A stretch of 64,000 nt of DNA from Oceanithermus desulfurans (GCF_014201675.1 NZ_JACHEZ010000005.1:156523-220522), one strand, 5' to 3'. Counted from the stretch's first letter, positions 41,585 to 51,661 are shown. The notes: a model not told the origin generated them from the letters alone. Numbers and translations are program-made.

Positions 41585-42027
41585 AGGCGCTTTTGGCCAA
41601 TGAGGTGCTGTGGGCCGCGTTGATCGCCAACTTCGTGGCTCAGGGCCTCAAGCTGATGATCCACTACCTCTTCGAGCGCCGCTGGTCCTGGGAGCGCCTG
41701 CTCGAGTCAGGGGGCATGCCCAGCAGCCACTCGGCGATGGTGACGGCGCTCGCGACCGGGGTGGGCTTCGTCGCGGGGCTCGACAGCGTCGCTTTCGCGG
41801 TGGCCCTGGTCTTCGCGCTGATCGTGATGTACGACGCCACCGGGATCCGGCGCGCCGCCGGCCAGCAGGCCGAGCTGCTCAACGATCTGGTCGAGGAGCT
41901 GCGGGCTGTGCTGCACGAGGGTTTCAAGCCCAAGCCGCTGAAGGAGCTGCTGGGGCACACCTACCTCGAGGTGCTCATGGGCGCGATCCTGGGCGTGGTC
42001 GTGGCCTGGCTCTACGTCGTCCGCTAG
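41581..42027 (+). CDS. DUF212 divergent PAP2-family membrane protein
   Basis: 148 aa from the ATG overlapping the folD stop. About four hydrophobic helices; signature LLESGGMPSSHSAMVTALATGVG (phosphatase-like PSSHS) and VMYDATGIRRAAGQQAELLNDL. Family members resemble acid phosphatase/vanadium peroxidase core motifs but their substrate is not known. Probably the last gene of the Asp23-nusB-folD unit. Confidence 0.87.
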   Translation: MKALLANEVLWAALIANFVAQGLKLMIHYLFERRWSWERLLESGGMPSSHSAMVTALATGVGFVAGLDSVAFAVALVFALIVMYDATGIRRAAGQQAELLNDLVEELRAVLHEGFKPKPLKELLGHTYLEVLMGAILGVVVAWLYVVR

Positions 42028-42096
42028 GGCGGCGCGGTAAACTTGTCCCAACGGGGTCTGTTAATATTGAACCGAGTATAAGTCGAGGGGGTCGCT

Positions 42097-44139
42097 ATGT
42101 TGTCGCCGTTGGAAAAACTGCTGTTCGTCCTGGCGTTGCTGGCTTCGGGCTACTTCGGCGGAATCGGGTTCTGGCGCATCTACAAGGCGGTCGTGCGCGG
42201 CAAGCCGGCGCCCGGTCGGCTCGACCGGCTGCCCGAGCGGATCGGCCACGCGCTGTGGCTCTTCGTCACCCAGCAGACCGTCTTCAAGCGTCGGCCGCTG
42301 GTCTCGGCGCTGCACGCCCTCGTCTTCTACGGCTTCATCTACTACCTGGCCGTCAACCTGGTCGACGTGCTCGAAGGCCTCTTCGGTCTGCACGCGGTCG
42401 GAGGCTGGTGGAACCCCTACAACCTCCTCGCCGACCTGCTGACCGCCGCCATCCTGGTGGGCATCGTCGGCCTGATGATCCGCCGCTTCGTGCTCAAGCC
42501 CCCCGAGTTCACCTTCAACCCGCGGGTGAAGCTGCACGAGAAGGTGGCCGCGGGCATTCCCCGTGACTCGGCGATCGTCGGCGCCTTCATCACCTTCCAC
42601 GTGGGTTCGCGGCTGCTCTCCAAGGCCTCGCAGCTGGCGCTCGAGGGGACCGACCCCTACCAGCCCGTCGCCTCGGCGCTGGCGGGGGTGCTCGCCGGCG
42701 TGGGGGAGGGGGGCCTGGTCGCGCTCGAGCACGTCTTCTGGTGGGGTGCGATCGGCTCCATCCTCGCCTTCATCCCCTACTTCCCCCGCTCCAAGCACAT
42801 CCACCTGATGGTCTCGGCCTTCAAGCTCACCTTCCGCACGGAGAAGCCGGGGGTGCTCGACCCCATCGACTTCGAGGACGAGTCGGCCGAGTCGTTCGGG
42901 GTGGCCCGGCTCGAGGACTTCAGCTGGCCGCGGCTGATCGACCCCTACGCCTGCATCATGTGCAACCGCTGCGCCGACGTCTGCCCGGCCAACGTCACCG
43001 GCAAGGCGCTCAACCCCGCGGCCCTGATCATCAACGAGCGCTACGAGTTCAACGACATCCTCCCCGCCTTCGCCGCCGGCGAGGCCAGCCCCCGCCCCCT
43101 CATGGACTTCGCCCTCGAGGCCGACGCGCTGTGGTCGTGCACCACCTGCATGGCCTGCGTCGAGGTTTGCCCCGTGGGCAACGAACAGATGCTGCACCTG
43201 GTCGACATCCGCCGCGAGCGGGTGCTGATGGAGGGCGACTTCCCCGCGGAGCTGCAGAACGCCTTCCGCGGGATGGAGCGCGCTGGCAACCCCTGGGGCA
43301 TCAGCCAGGACAAGCGCATGGACTGGGCCGAGGGGCTCGACTTCAAGGTGCCCACCACCGCCGACAACCCGCACCCCGAGGTGCTCTACTGGGTGGGCTG
43401 CGCCGCCAGCTACGACCCGCGGGCCCAGAAGATTGCGCGCAGCATGGCCGAGATCCTTAACGCCGCCGGGGTGGACTGGGCGGTGCTGGGCACCCGCGAG
43501 AAGTGCACCGGCGACTCGGCGCGGCGCGCGGGCAACGAGTACCTCTTCTTCCAGCTCGCCACCGAGAACGTGGCCACCCTGAACGAGGTGGCGCCGAAGA
43601 AGATCGTTACCACCTGCCCCCACTGCATGCACACGATCGGCAACGAGTACCCCCAGTTCGGCGGCGAGTACGAGGTGGTCCACCACAGCGCCTTCATCGA
43701 GCAGCTCCTCGCCGAGGGGCGGCTGGACGTCAAGCCCTTCGACGCCGGCGCCAAGGCGACCTTCCACGACCCCTGCTACCTGGGCCGCCACAACGGCCAG
43801 TACGAGGCGCCCCGCGACGTGGTGGGGGCGCTCGGCTTCGTGATCGAGGACCCGGGCCGCAACCGCGAGAACGCCTTCTGCTGCGGCGCCGGCGGCGCGA
43901 TGTTCTGGAAGGAGGAGGCCCCGGGGGCCGAGCGCATTCCCGAAAACCGCTACCGCGAGCTGGTGGGCACCGGGGCCGAGGTGATCGCCACCGCCTGCCC
44001 CTTCTGCACCCAGATGTTCGAGACCGAGGCGGCGAACGCCGAGGGCGGGCCCGAGGTGCGCGACCTCGCTGAGCTGGTCGCCGAGGAGCTGCGCAAGAAG
44101 CGGGCCTACCTGGGCAGCAGCCGCCCGGCGCTGGGGTAG
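42097..44139 (+). CDS. Membrane-bound heterodisulfide-reductase-like Fe-S oxidoreductase
   Basis: 680 aa. The N-terminal half (1-250) has about five transmembrane helices with histidines (IGHALWLF, SALHALVFYGF, ITFHVG), resembling the haem b NarI/HdrE module. Then a double [4Fe-4S] ferredoxin domain (CIMCNRCADVCP; CTTCMACVEVCPVG) and two cysteine-rich CCG domains (VGCAAS, TCPHCMH; HDPCYLGR, FCCGAGGAMFW, ACPFC) as in HdrD, GlpC and LldE-like proteins. So it joins HdrE and HdrD parts in one chain; it likely passes electrons from a soluble dehydrogenase to menaquinone. TATAAG (42077-42082) and GAGGGGG precede the ATG. Confidence 0.85.
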   Translation: MLSPLEKLLFVLALLASGYFGGIGFWRIYKAVVRGKPAPGRLDRLPERIGHALWLFVTQQTVFKRRPLVSALHALVFYGFIYYLAVNLVDVLEGLFGLHAVGGWWNPYNLLADLLTAAILVGIVGLMIRRFVLKPPEFTFNPRVKLHEKVAAGIPRDSAIVGAFITFHVGSRLLSKASQLALEGTDPYQPVASALAGVLAGVGEGGLVALEHVFWWGAIGSILAFIPYFPRSKHIHLMVSAFKLTFRTEKPGVLDPIDFEDESAESFGVARLEDFSWPRLIDPYACIMCNRCADVCPANVTGKALNPAALIINERYEFNDILPAFAAGEASPRPLMDFALEADALWSCTTCMACVEVCPVGNEQMLHLVDIRRERVLMEGDFPAELQNAFRGMERAGNPWGISQDKRMDWAEGLDFKVPTTADNPHPEVLYWVGCAASYDPRAQKIARSMAEILNAAGVDWAVLGTREKCTGDSARRAGNEYLFFQLATENVATLNEVAPKKIVTTCPHCMHTIGNEYPQFGGEYEVVHHSAFIEQLLAEGRLDVKPFDAGAKATFHDPCYLGRHNGQYEAPRDVVGALGFVIEDPGRNRENAFCCGAGGAMFWKEEAPGAERIPENRYRELVGTGAEVIATACPFCTQMFETEAANAEGGPEVRDLAELVAEELRKKRAYLGSSRPALG

Positions 44140-44161
44140 CCGCGCACCCGTCCCCGAGGGC

Positions 44162-44190
44162 TATACTTGAGTACCCCACTCGGGTATACT
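44162..44190 (+). promoter_or_regulatory. Promoter region of the MIP18-family gene with dyad symmetry
   Basis: TATACT (44185-44190) ends 6 nt before the ATG. AGTACCC (44170-44176) and GGGTATACT (44182-44190) form an imperfect inverted repeat across the spacer, and TATACT occurs again at 44162. A repressor or activator site is possible. Confidence 0.4.
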
Positions 44191-44196
44191 GAACGC

Positions 44197-44559
44197 ATGA
44201 GCGAGGAGACCCAAAGCCAGGCCGCCGCGGCCGAGGCGGCCGAGCTGCCCACCAAGGAACAGATCCTCGAGGCCCTGAAGGTGGTCAAGGATCCCGAGAT
44301 CCCCATCAACGTCGTGGACCTGGGCTTGATCTACAACGTGGACGTCAAACCCAACGGCATCGTCGACATCGACATGACCCTGACCGCGATCGGCTGCCCG
44401 GTGCAGGACATGATCAAGGCCGACGCCGAGCTGGCGGTGATGCGCGTGCCCGGGGTCAAGGGGGTGAACGTCGACTTCGTCTGGAGTCCGCCCTGGACGC
44501 CCGCCAAGATGAGCGAAGAGGGCAAGAAGCAGATGCGCATGTTCGGCTTCAACGTCTGA
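44197..44559 (+). CDS. MIP18/DUF59-family iron-sulfur cluster assembly protein (SufT/PaaD-like)
   Basis: 120 aa. An Ala/Glu-rich N-terminus (1-17), then the DUF59 domain: ALKVVKDPEIPINVVDLGLIYNVDV, IDMTLTAIGCPVQDMIKADAELAV and VPGVKGVNVDFVWSPPWTPAKMSEEGKKQM. The single Cys in IGCP is the conserved reactive one. Such proteins help load Fe-S clusters onto targets, which fits the adjacent Fe-S oxidoreductase gene. The start was chosen from the TATACT box 6 nt upstream; a reading from 44167 would begin inside the promoter. Confidence 0.88.
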   Translation: MSEETQSQAAAAEAAELPTKEQILEALKVVKDPEIPINVVDLGLIYNVDVKPNGIVDIDMTLTAIGCPVQDMIKADAELAVMRVPGVKGVNVDFVWSPPWTPAKMSEEGKKQMRMFGFNV

Positions 44560-44578
44560 AGCCGCTGCGATGAGGTAC

Positions 44579-44602
44579 AGGCCGGCGCCGCGCCGGCCTT
44601 TT
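44579..44602 (+). terminator. Intrinsic terminator after the MIP18-family gene
   Basis: AGGCCGGCG-CCG-CGCCGGCCT forms a 9-bp stem followed by TTTT. The next gene's -10 box begins 4 nt later. Confidence 0.8.
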
Positions 44603-44617
44603 CGTTAGACTGAGACC

Positions 44618-45766
44618 ATGCGCTATACCCGAGAACGGCTGCTGGAGCTCGAGGACCGCGCCCTCGCCCCCTACGCCATGCGCGCCTCCGAAACCCGCGG
44701 GCGCGAGCACCCCGAGCCCGAGTCGGCCTACCGCACGCCCTTCCAGAAGGACCGGGACCGTGTGCTGCACACCACCGCCTTCCGGCGGCTGGAGTACAAG
44801 ACCCAGGTCTTCGTCAACTACGAGGGCGACTACTACCGCACCCGGCTCACCCACACCCTCGAGGTCGCCCAGGTGGCGCGCAGCCTGGCGCGGGCGCTGG
44901 GGTTGAACGAGGACCTGGCCGAGGTCGTGGCCATGGCCCATGACCTGGGGCATCCGCCCTTCGGCCACGCCGGGGAGCGGGTGCTGGCCGAGCTGATGGA
45001 GGCCCACGGCGGCTTCGACCACAACAAGCAGTCGCTGCGCATCGTCACCTGGCTCGAGCGCCGCTACCCCGGCTTCCGCGGGCTCAACCTCACCTGGGAG
45101 GTGCGCGAGGGCATCGTCAAGCACGAGACCGTCTACGACCTGCCCTCGGCCGAGGACTACGAGCCGCAGCGGCGCCCCACCCTGGAGGCGCAGATCGTCA
45201 ACCTGGCCGACGAGATCGCCTACAACGCCCACGACCTCGACGACGGCCTGCGGTCGGGGCTGCTGCGCCCGGGGCAGCTCGCCCAGGTCGAGGTGCTGCG
45301 CGAGCTCGCCGCCGAGCTCGAGCTCGACCTCGAGCGGCTGTCCGAGTTCGACCGCCGCGTCTTCATCCGCGAGCTGCTGGGGCTGATGATCACCGACGTG
45401 GTCGCGGCCACCGACGCGGTGATCGCGGCCGAGGGCATCGGGAGCCTCGACGACGTGCGGCGCTTCCCCGTGCCGCTGGCGCGCTACTCCGAGCGGCTGG
45501 GGGCGCAGATGGCCGAGCTGCGCGGCTTCCTCTACGCCAACCTCTACCGCCACTACCACATCGTGCGCCAGGTGGCCAAGGCCAAGCACGTCCTGGAGCG
45601 GCTCTTCGAGGCCTACACCCAGATGCCCGAGATGCTGCCGCCCGGGGTGCAGACCGCCGCCGAGGAGGAGGGGCTGTTCCGGGCCGTCTGCGACTACATG
45701 GCGGGGATGACCGACCGCTACGCCCTCGACGAGTACGCGCGCATCTTCGATCCCTACGGACGCTAG
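44618..45766 (+). CDS. dGTPase-like HD-domain dNTP triphosphohydrolase
   Basis: 382 aa. Opening [28 protein letters not shown] and [21 protein letters not shown] are typical; HD residues in [21 protein letters not shown] and [18 protein letters not shown] (H..HD), then ILNLTW-like and [17 protein letters not shown] with the distal Asp. Converts dNTPs to deoxynucleoside and triphosphate, lowering dNTP pools; Thermus homologues act on several dNTPs. TAGACT (44606-44611) ends 6 nt before the ATG. The stop shares CTAG with the convergent kinase gene. Confidence 0.92.
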   Translation: MRYTRERLLELEDRALAPYAMRASETRGREHPEPESAYRTPFQKDRDRVLHTTAFRRLEYKTQVFVNYEGDYYRTRLTHTLEVAQVARSLARALGLNEDLAEVVAMAHDLGHPPFGHAGERVLAELMEAHGGFDHNKQSLRIVTWLERRYPGFRGLNLTWEVREGIVKHETVYDLPSAEDYEPQRRPTLEAQIVNLADEIAYNAHDLDDGLRSGLLRPGQLAQVEVLRELAAELELDLERLSEFDRRVFIRELLGLMITDVVAATDAVIAAEGIGSLDDVRRFPVPLARYSERLGAQMAELRGFLYANLYRHYHIVRQVAKAKHVLERLFEAYTQMPEMLPPGVQTAAEEEGLFRAVCDYMAGMTDRYALDEYARIFDPYGR

Positions 45767-47769
45767 CCGCCGGGGTTGGGGTTCTTCCAAAGCGCCAGGC
45801 CGCGCACCGGGGCGTAGACCTCGATGGGCTCCAGCGGCTCCCCGTCGGCCGAGAAGCGGTGGATGCGGTCCGAGCCCCTGCGGGCCGCGTAGAGGATGCC
45901 CAGGCTGTCGACGACGACGTCCACCAGGCTGAGCGGGTCCTCGTTCTGCATCGCCGGCAGCGCCAGGCTCTGGATGACCCTGCCCTCGGGGTCGAGCTTG
46001 CGAATCTTCTGGGCGTCGGCGTCGAAGATGTAGAGGTGGTCGGCCTCGTCGATGCCGAGGCCCGAGAGCACGCGCAGCTCGTCCGAGCCCTTGCTCTTGC
46101 GGAAGGCGTAGCGCGAGAGGTAGCGCCCCTCCAGCGAGAAGCGCTGCACCTGGCGGTTGCCGTAGTCGAGCACGTAGAGGAAGTGGCGGCTGGCCACGAT
46201 CTTGCGCGGGGTGTTGAACTGGCCCTTGCCCGCCCCCTTGCCACCGAAGCGCCCCAGCGGGGTGCCCTCGAGGTTGAAGCGCTGAATCACGTGGTTCTCG
46301 CTGTCGAGGACGAGCAGCTCGCCCAGCTCCGAGGCCGTCACCGAGGCGGGGTAGAGGAATTCGCCGGGCTTGACGCCGTAGGGGCCGATCGAGGCCACCA
46401 GCTTGCCCTCGGGGCTGAAGCGGTGAACCATGCGGCTCTGCCCCGAGCCGTACTCGAAGACGGTGATCCAGACGTGCCCTTCGCGGTCCACGGTCAGGTC
46501 GAGCGGGGGCGAGGCGAACATGCCGGGGGCGGTGCCCACGCCCGAGAAGAGCTTCAGCGGGGTGCCGTCGGGCTCGAGCAGCCGGATGGAGCCGCGCTTG
46601 GCCTCGGCGGCCACGGCCAGGTAGAAGGGGCGCGAGAGCTCCTGGGTGTCCTTGAACTTGCCCTTGAGGGTCTCGATCACCTCTTCGAGGGTGGGGCGCT
46701 TGTCGGCCTCCTTGGCCAGCATGCGCATGATCAGGTCGTTGATGGGGGCGGGGATCTCGGGGTTCAGCTGTTTGGGGGGCGTGGGCAGCTCGTAGATCTG
46801 CTGGTGGATCACCGACTCGTAGCCGCCCTGGAAGGGCGCCTGGCCGGTGAGGCTTTCGTAGAAGACGATGCCCAGGCTGTAGATGTCGGAGCGGTGGTCG
46901 ATCCGCTGCCCCTTGGCCTGCTCGGGGCTCATGTAGACCGGGGTGCCGATGCGCGCGCCGGTGATCGTCAGGCGCGTGAGCACCTTGCCCGCGGCGATGC
47001 CGAAGTCCATCAGGCGCACGCCCTTGGGGTCGACGCGCCCCTCCTCGTCGATGGCGCTGCGCAGGATCATGATGTTGCCGGGCTTGATGTCGCGGTGGAT
47101 GATGCCCTGGGCGTGGATGTGCCGCAGCGCGTCGGCGACGTGGCGCATGATGTTGATGGCCGCGGGCACGGTGAGCCGGCGGTTCTCGATGAGGCGGTCC
47201 AGCTCCTCGCCGTCGAGGAACTCCATGGCGATGTAGTGGGTGTCGCCGAAGGCGCCGTGGTCGTAGACGCGCACGATGTTGGGGTGCTTGAGCTTCTGCA
47301 GCACCTCGGCCTCGCGGTGGAAGCGCTTGACGAAGCGGGTGTCGCTCACGAACTTCTCCTGGGGAATCTTGAGCGCCACCATGCGCCCGTCGCTCTTGCG
47401 GCGCGCCTTGTAGACCGAGGCCATCCCCCCGATGCCGATGCGGTCGAGGATCTCGTAGCGGCGCTCGAGCTCCGGAGCGGTGGTCTCCCGCAGCGTCGGG
47501 TTACGGCGCGCCTTGGGGCCGCGCGCACGCCGGGGGCGGCGCTTGCGGCGGCCGCGGACGCGCGCCGGGCGCAGCGCCACCGGATAGGCGACGAGGCCGA
47601 GCGAACCCAGACCCAGCGCCGGCCCCACCGCGCCCCCGGCGTAGCCCAGCAGCGCCACCTCCGCGCCGATCACCCCCACCCCCAAAAGCGCCATGAGCGA
47701 GGTGTTGAGCCGGAGCGCCAGCACCAGCGTCAACAGGAACAGCGAGAGGGCCACCGTGTATTCGATCAT
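45763..47769 (-). CDS. Membrane Ser/Thr protein kinase with NHL-type beta-propeller
   Basis: 668 aa. Three N-terminal hydrophobic helices (5-66), a very basic stretch (68-92), a Hanks-type kinase (104-370): G-loop GIGGMAS 112-118, Lys134, catalytic HRDIKPGN 225-232, DFG 255-257, SPEQ 281-284. The C-terminal ~280 residues hold repeats such as [51 protein letters not shown] and [25 protein letters not shown], an NHL propeller. Usual bacterial STKs put the sensor outside the cell; here both kinase and propeller follow the helices. It overlaps the phosphatase gene by 4 nt. Confidence 0.9.
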   Translation of the reverse strand: MIEYTVALSLFLLTLVLALRLNTSLMALLGVGVIGAEVALLGYAGGAVGPALGLGSLGLVAYPVALRPARVRGRRKRRPRRARGPKARRNPTLRETTAPELERRYEILDRIGIGGMASVYKARRKSDGRMVALKIPQEKFVSDTRFVKRFHREAEVLQKLKHPNIVRVYDHGAFGDTHYIAMEFLDGEELDRLIENRRLTVPAAINIMRHVADALRHIHAQGIIHRDIKPGNIMILRSAIDEEGRVDPKGVRLMDFGIAAGKVLTRLTITGARIGTPVYMSPEQAKGQRIDHRSDIYSLGIVFYESLTGQAPFQGGYESVIHQQIYELPTPPKQLNPEIPAPINDLIMRMLAKEADKRPTLEEVIETLKGKFKDTQELSRPFYLAVAAEAKRGSIRLLEPDGTPLKLFSGVGTAPGMFASPPLDLTVDREGHVWITVFEYGSGQSRMVHRFSPEGKLVASIGPYGVKPGEFLYPASVTASELGELLVLDSENHVIQRFNLEGTPLGRFGGKGAGKGQFNTPRKIVASRHFLYVLDYGNRQVQRFSLEGRYLSRYAFRKSKGSDELRVLSGLGIDEADHLYIFDADAQKIRKLDPEGRVIQSLALPAMQNEDPLSLVDVVVDSLGILYAARRGSDRIHRFSADGEPLEPIEVYAPVRGLALWKNPNPGG

Positions 47770-48536
47770 CGTATCCGTACCGCCACGACGGTGATGTTGT
47801 CTGTACCGCCGCGCTTCACCGCCTGGGCTGTCCAGTAGTCTACCGCGGATTCAAGGTCCTTTTGGTCCAGGTCGACGACCCACTCCTCCGGCGGCACCAG
47901 GTTGTACAGCCCGTCGGTGGTGAAGACGTAGACGTCGCCGCGCACCAGCTCCACCGGGGTGACCTCGAACTCGGCGTCCTCGACGCCCAGGGCCTGGGTG
48001 AGCATGTTACGCCAGGGGTGTTCCTCCGCTTCCCAGTCGGTCATCCGCCCCATGCGCACCTGCTGGGCCACCCAGGAGTGGTCCTGGGTGAGCAGCTTCA
48101 GCTCGCCGTGGCGGTAGCGGTAGGCGCGTGAATCGCCGATGTGGCCGATAAAGCCCTTGGGGGCGTTCTCGAAGGCGATCAGCGCGGTCATCGTGGTGCC
48201 CATTCCCTGGCTGCCGGGGTGGCGCGCGGCGTAGTTGCGGATCCGCCGTTGCGCCAGGGTGAACGCCTTGAGCACGAGCCGGTCGAGCGGGACCCCGGGG
48301 CGGTGGCTGGCCAGGTGGTCGGCGTAGGCGCGCACCGCCTCGCTGAGGCTGTCGATGGCGATCTTGGAGGCGATCTCGCCCGCCTCCGCGCCGCCCATGC
48401 CGTCGGCCACCCCGGCGACCAGGAGGTTGCCCTTGGGCGTCGGGTAGACCGCGGCGCGGTGGAAGTCTTCGTTGTTGCGCCGGACGCGGCCAATGTTGGA
48501 AGCGGTGGCGATTTCCAGACGGTCGGTAAGGTGCAT
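47766..48536 (-). CDS. PP2C-family Ser/Thr protein phosphatase
   Basis: 256 aa. Metal-binding motifs [40 protein letters not shown] and [11 protein letters not shown]. Reverses phosphorylation by the adjacent kinase, the standard arrangement of STK/PP2C pairs. First gene of the pair; GGAAGGAG is 11 nt before the ATG. Divergent from the 614-aa gene, 37 nt between start codons. Confidence 0.94.
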   Translation of the reverse strand: MHLTDRLEIATASNIGRVRRNNEDFHRAAVYPTPKGNLLVAGVADGMGGAEAGEIASKIAIDSLSEAVRAYADHLASHRPGVPLDRLVLKAFTLAQRRIRNYAARHPGSQGMGTTMTALIAFENAPKGFIGHIGDSRAYRYRHGELKLLTQDHSWVAQQVRMGRMTDWEAEEHPWRNMLTQALGVEDAEFEVTPVELVRGDVYVFTTDGLYNLVPPEEWVVDLDQKDLESAVDYWTAQAVKRGGTDNITVVAVRIR

Positions 48537-48573
48537 AAGCCGCGGGACTCCTTCCCTTTATAATAACCGTTGA

Positions 48574-50418
48574 ATGGACTTCGAACTGAGCGACCTTATC
48601 GAGCTCTTTGCCTACAAGCTGGACGACCTCGCCGCCGGAAGGGAGCCGCGCGGGGGGCGCGGTTCGATCCTGCGGCTGCGGCGGCACCTGCTGGAGGTCA
48701 AGCTGCCCGGCCCGCTGGCCAAGCGTTTCCGCGAGGAGGACCGCCGCTGGCGTGAGCTGCAGGCGGCCGAGCCGGCCGCCGCGGCCGGCTCGGAGCCGCC
48801 CGCCCACGCCGAGCCGCCCGCTGCCGAGCTCGACCTGGGCATCGTCGACCTGCCGCTCGAGGAAGACGTTCCGGCTGAAGGCGCCCTGACCCAGGGGGTG
48901 CTGCAGGCGCTGGCCGAGGACGTCTACTGGGCAGGGCTGCGGCGCGACCTCAAGCGCGTCGCGCGGGGTCTGATCGGCGGCCAGCGCTACGAGCTGCGGC
49001 TGGCCTACGCCTTTTTGCAGAACTTCGAGGCCTACGCCCAGACGCCGAGCTTCGCGCGGGACTTCAACCTCTCGAAGTTCACGCTCAGCGAGGCGATTCC
49101 CGCGCTTTCGGACCCGCTGGTCACCCTCGACGACGAGGAGATCGCCGCAGCGCTCCTGCGCGAGGTCTTCCAGATCGCGCTGCGCCTCGGTGACGGCCGC
49201 ACCTACCCGCTGCCGTTGCCGCCCGAGGGCGTGGTGCCGTACCTGCGGCGGTTCCTGCGCCGCATCATCGAGACCCCCGAGTCGCTGCCGCTGGTTGCAC
49301 CCGGCGGGGGCCCCACCACCGAGGAACTGCGCACGGCGCTCGACGAGGCCCGGCGCAGCGCCCTGACCGCCCACGAGCGCGAGCAGCTGGTGCGCGACCT
49401 GGAGGCCAAGCTGCGCGAAGTTGCGGCCCAGGAGCGCCGGATGCGCATGGTGGCCGAGGAGGACCGCCGCCGTTTCATGGCCGCGGCCGAGCGCCTCAGC
49501 GCCGTCCTGCGACGCTACCTGCCCGCGCCCCGCGGCGAGGGGGCCATGCCGGTCGTCCCCGAGCCCCTGGGCGATTCCGGCGCCGGTCCCAAGCTCGACG
49601 AGCTGGACCGCGAGGCCACGATGGTCACCCTGCGACGGATGCCGACGCGGCTGGCGCTGGGCGGGGTGCCGCTGACGCTCAGCGTGGCGGGCGAGCACAC
49701 CCAGCTGACCGTGGCCGACGAGGACCGCCCCCTCAAGCCGGGGGAGCCGCTGATGGTGCCCTACGAGAACTGGGAGGTCTGGGCCTTCCTGCGCGACGAC
49801 TACGTGCACGTCCGCCTGGAGATGCGCGAAGGGGCGCAGCTGTCCGCGCTGCTTTCCGAGGGACGGGTGCTGGCGCACCTGGTGCACCCGCACCGGGACT
49901 ACGCCTACCTGAGGTTGCTGCGGGCCTTCTCGGCACGCCTGAAGGGCCCCGTCAACTACGAGGAGTTCGCGCCCGAGTCGGCGGCGAAGTTCCCGGAGGC
50001 GTCGCTGGACACGCTCGAGGCCTTCGCTCGCAAGGGCCTGGGCGTGGTCAAGGACCGCCTTAAGCGCACCCCGGGGGGCCTCAAGTTGATGCGCGAAGTC
50101 GCGACCTCGCTGGGGCTCGAGCCCGAGGGGCAGCGGCTGCTGCGCGTCCTCGGCGACTGGCTCAACTTCCGCCCCCCGACGCGCGAGACCCTGGGTGGCG
50201 AGCTGGGTGTCTCGACGATCGCCGGCGAACCCGTCAACGTCAGGGCCGGCAACCTGGTGCTCTCGGTGCGGCAGACCGACGACGCCGTCTACGTGGGAGC
50301 GGCGGGGGCGGTGCCCCGCAAGCTGGGTGACCTGCTGATCTGGCCGCTCGAGGACGGGGCGGTGGTGATCGCGCGCGAGGGCAGCCGGCTGGCCCACACC
50401 CAGGTCAGGGTTGTTTAA
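48574..50418 (+). CDS. Large protein of unknown function next to the kinase/phosphatase pair
   Basis: 614 aa, soluble. An N-terminal region with ELSDLIELFAYKLDDLAAG, an acidic Ala/Pro linker (60-95), a helical part (100-240), a charged coiled-coil (about 248-318), then an alpha/beta C-terminal half with VPLTLSVAGEHTQLTVADEDRPLKPGEPLMVPYENW and, at the end, VNVRAGNLVLSVRQTDDAVYVGAAG, which looks like a beta-rich module repeated once. I recognise no family. TATAAT (48559-48564) lies 9 nt before the ATG. The shared promoter region with the PP2C gene makes it a candidate substrate or partner of the kinase system (inference). Confidence 0.7.
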   Translation: MDFELSDLIELFAYKLDDLAAGREPRGGRGSILRLRRHLLEVKLPGPLAKRFREEDRRWRELQAAEPAAAAGSEPPAHAEPPAAELDLGIVDLPLEEDVPAEGALTQGVLQALAEDVYWAGLRRDLKRVARGLIGGQRYELRLAYAFLQNFEAYAQTPSFARDFNLSKFTLSEAIPALSDPLVTLDDEEIAAALLREVFQIALRLGDGRTYPLPLPPEGVVPYLRRFLRRIIETPESLPLVAPGGGPTTEELRTALDEARRSALTAHEREQLVRDLEAKLREVAAQERRMRMVAEEDRRRFMAAAERLSAVLRRYLPAPRGEGAMPVVPEPLGDSGAGPKLDELDREATMVTLRRMPTRLALGGVPLTLSVAGEHTQLTVADEDRPLKPGEPLMVPYENWEVWAFLRDDYVHVRLEMREGAQLSALLSEGRVLAHLVHPHRDYAYLRLLRAFSARLKGPVNYEEFAPESAAKFPEASLDTLEAFARKGLGVVKDRLKRTPGGLKLMREVATSLGLEPEGQRLLRVLGDWLNFRPPTRETLGGELGVSTIAGEPVNVRAGNLVLSVRQTDDAVYVGAAGAVPRKLGDLLIWPLEDGAVVIAREGSRLAHTQVRVV

Positions 50419-50423
50419 AACGG

Positions 50424-50453
50424 TTGCCACTTTACGCTCCGCCTCGTTATAAT
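50424..50453 (+). promoter_or_regulatory. Promoter of the MFS transporter gene
   Basis: TTGCCA (50424-50429), 18-nt spacer, TATAAT (50448-50453), 8 nt before the ATG. Confidence 0.75.
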
Positions 50454-50461
50454 CCGAGCCA

Positions 50462-51661
50462 ATGCTGAAGGTATTACAAAACCCAGACTTCGCACGTCTG
50501 TTTATCTCGAACTTTATCTCCGAGGTCGGTAGCCAGATCTACCGCGTCGCCATACCGGTCTGGGCCTACACCCAGACCGATTCGGCGCTCACCGCGGCCA
50601 TGGTCATCGCCGCGCAGTTTTTTGCCAAGATGGTCGTGGGGCCGTTGCTATCGCCGCTGCCCGACCTCTACGACCGCCGGCAGCTGATGTTCTGGTCGGA
50701 GGCGCTTTCGGCGGTGGCGGTGGCCTTGCTGCCGCTCTTTTTCATGGAAAGCGTCGCGGGCTGGGTCCTCGTCGCCCTGCTGCTCGGGGTGCTGCAGTCG
50801 ATCGGCGATCCCGCGGTGAACACCGTGGTCCCGGAGCTGGTGGGCGAGGAGGACCTGGACGCGGCCAACAGCCTCATCGAGCTGCCCCGCCGCTCGCTGG
50901 AGATGATCTTCATGGGCATCGCGGGCGTCCTCGTGGGGCTGCTCGGCGCCTACACCGCCTTCTGGATCGACGCGGTCTCGTTCGCCCTGTCGGCGCTGGT
51001 GCTGCTGAGCCTGCGGCCGCTGCCGGCTCCGGGCGACGGCATGGGGAAGAGCGGCTACTGGGGGATGGTGGCCGGCGGGCTGCGCTACGTTCTCAGCAAC
51101 CCGGTGACCCGCTACGTGATCGGCGTGCTGGCCCCGGCCGCGATGTTCGGGGCGATCGACGCCACGGTGCCGCCGGTGCTGGCCACCCAGGTCTTCGCCG
51201 GAGGGGACGACAAGCTGGGTTCGATGTACTACGGCTTCATGGAGGCCTTCTTCGCCACCGGCGCCGTCCTCGGTCTGCTGGCGGTCACGACGGTTACAAA
51301 GCGGTTTTCCCGGCCGCTGGCCTTTCTGGGCGGCCTCGCCGTCTTCGGGGTGGCCGAGTTGCTGATCGGCGTCTTCGAGTTCTGGTGGCCGGTGCTCGTC
51401 TTCCAGGCGGTCATGGGTTTCGCCAACCAGATCTTCATCGTCCCCGCGCGCTCGCTGATCCAGCTGGGCGTGGAGCCGCGTTTTCTGGGCCGGGTGATGG
51501 CCGCCTGGGGGGCGGTGATGGGGGGCGCGGCCCTGGTGGGCATGATGCTGGGCGGCTTCCTGGCCCAGTTCTTCGGGCCCCAGGCGGCCTTCATCATCGG
51601 CGGCGGCGGCGTCCTCGCTGCGGCGCTGTTCGGCCTGGTGCGCGGGGTTCCCAAGGTGTGA
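50462..51661 (+). CDS. MFS-family transporter
   Basis: 399 aa, twelve hydrophobic helices. The FARLFISNFISEVGSQIYRVAIPVWAY start, the LYDRRQLMFWSEALSAV loop (motif A-like D..DRR) between helices 2 and 3 and PEIVGEEDLDAANSLIELPRRSLEM resemble the MFS_3/enterobactin exporter-like group. Probably an exporter of a small molecule. It ends in a palindrome TGACCCGCGGGTCA that begins with its stop codon. Substrate unknown. Confidence 0.85.
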   Translation: MLKVLQNPDFARLFISNFISEVGSQIYRVAIPVWAYTQTDSALTAAMVIAAQFFAKMVVGPLLSPLPDLYDRRQLMFWSEALSAVAVALLPLFFMESVAGWVLVALLLGVLQSIGDPAVNTVVPELVGEEDLDAANSLIELPRRSLEMIFMGIAGVLVGLLGAYTAFWIDAVSFALSALVLLSLRPLPAPGDGMGKSGYWGMVAGGLRYVLSNPVTRYVIGVLAPAAMFGAIDATVPPVLATQVFAGGDDKLGSMYYGFMEAFFATGAVLGLLAVTTVTKRFSRPLAFLGGLAVFGVAELLIGVFEFWWPVLVFQAVMGFANQIFIVPARSLIQLGVEPRFLGRVMAAWGAVMGGAALVGMMLGGFLAQFFGPQAAFIIGGGGVLAAALFGLVRGVPKV

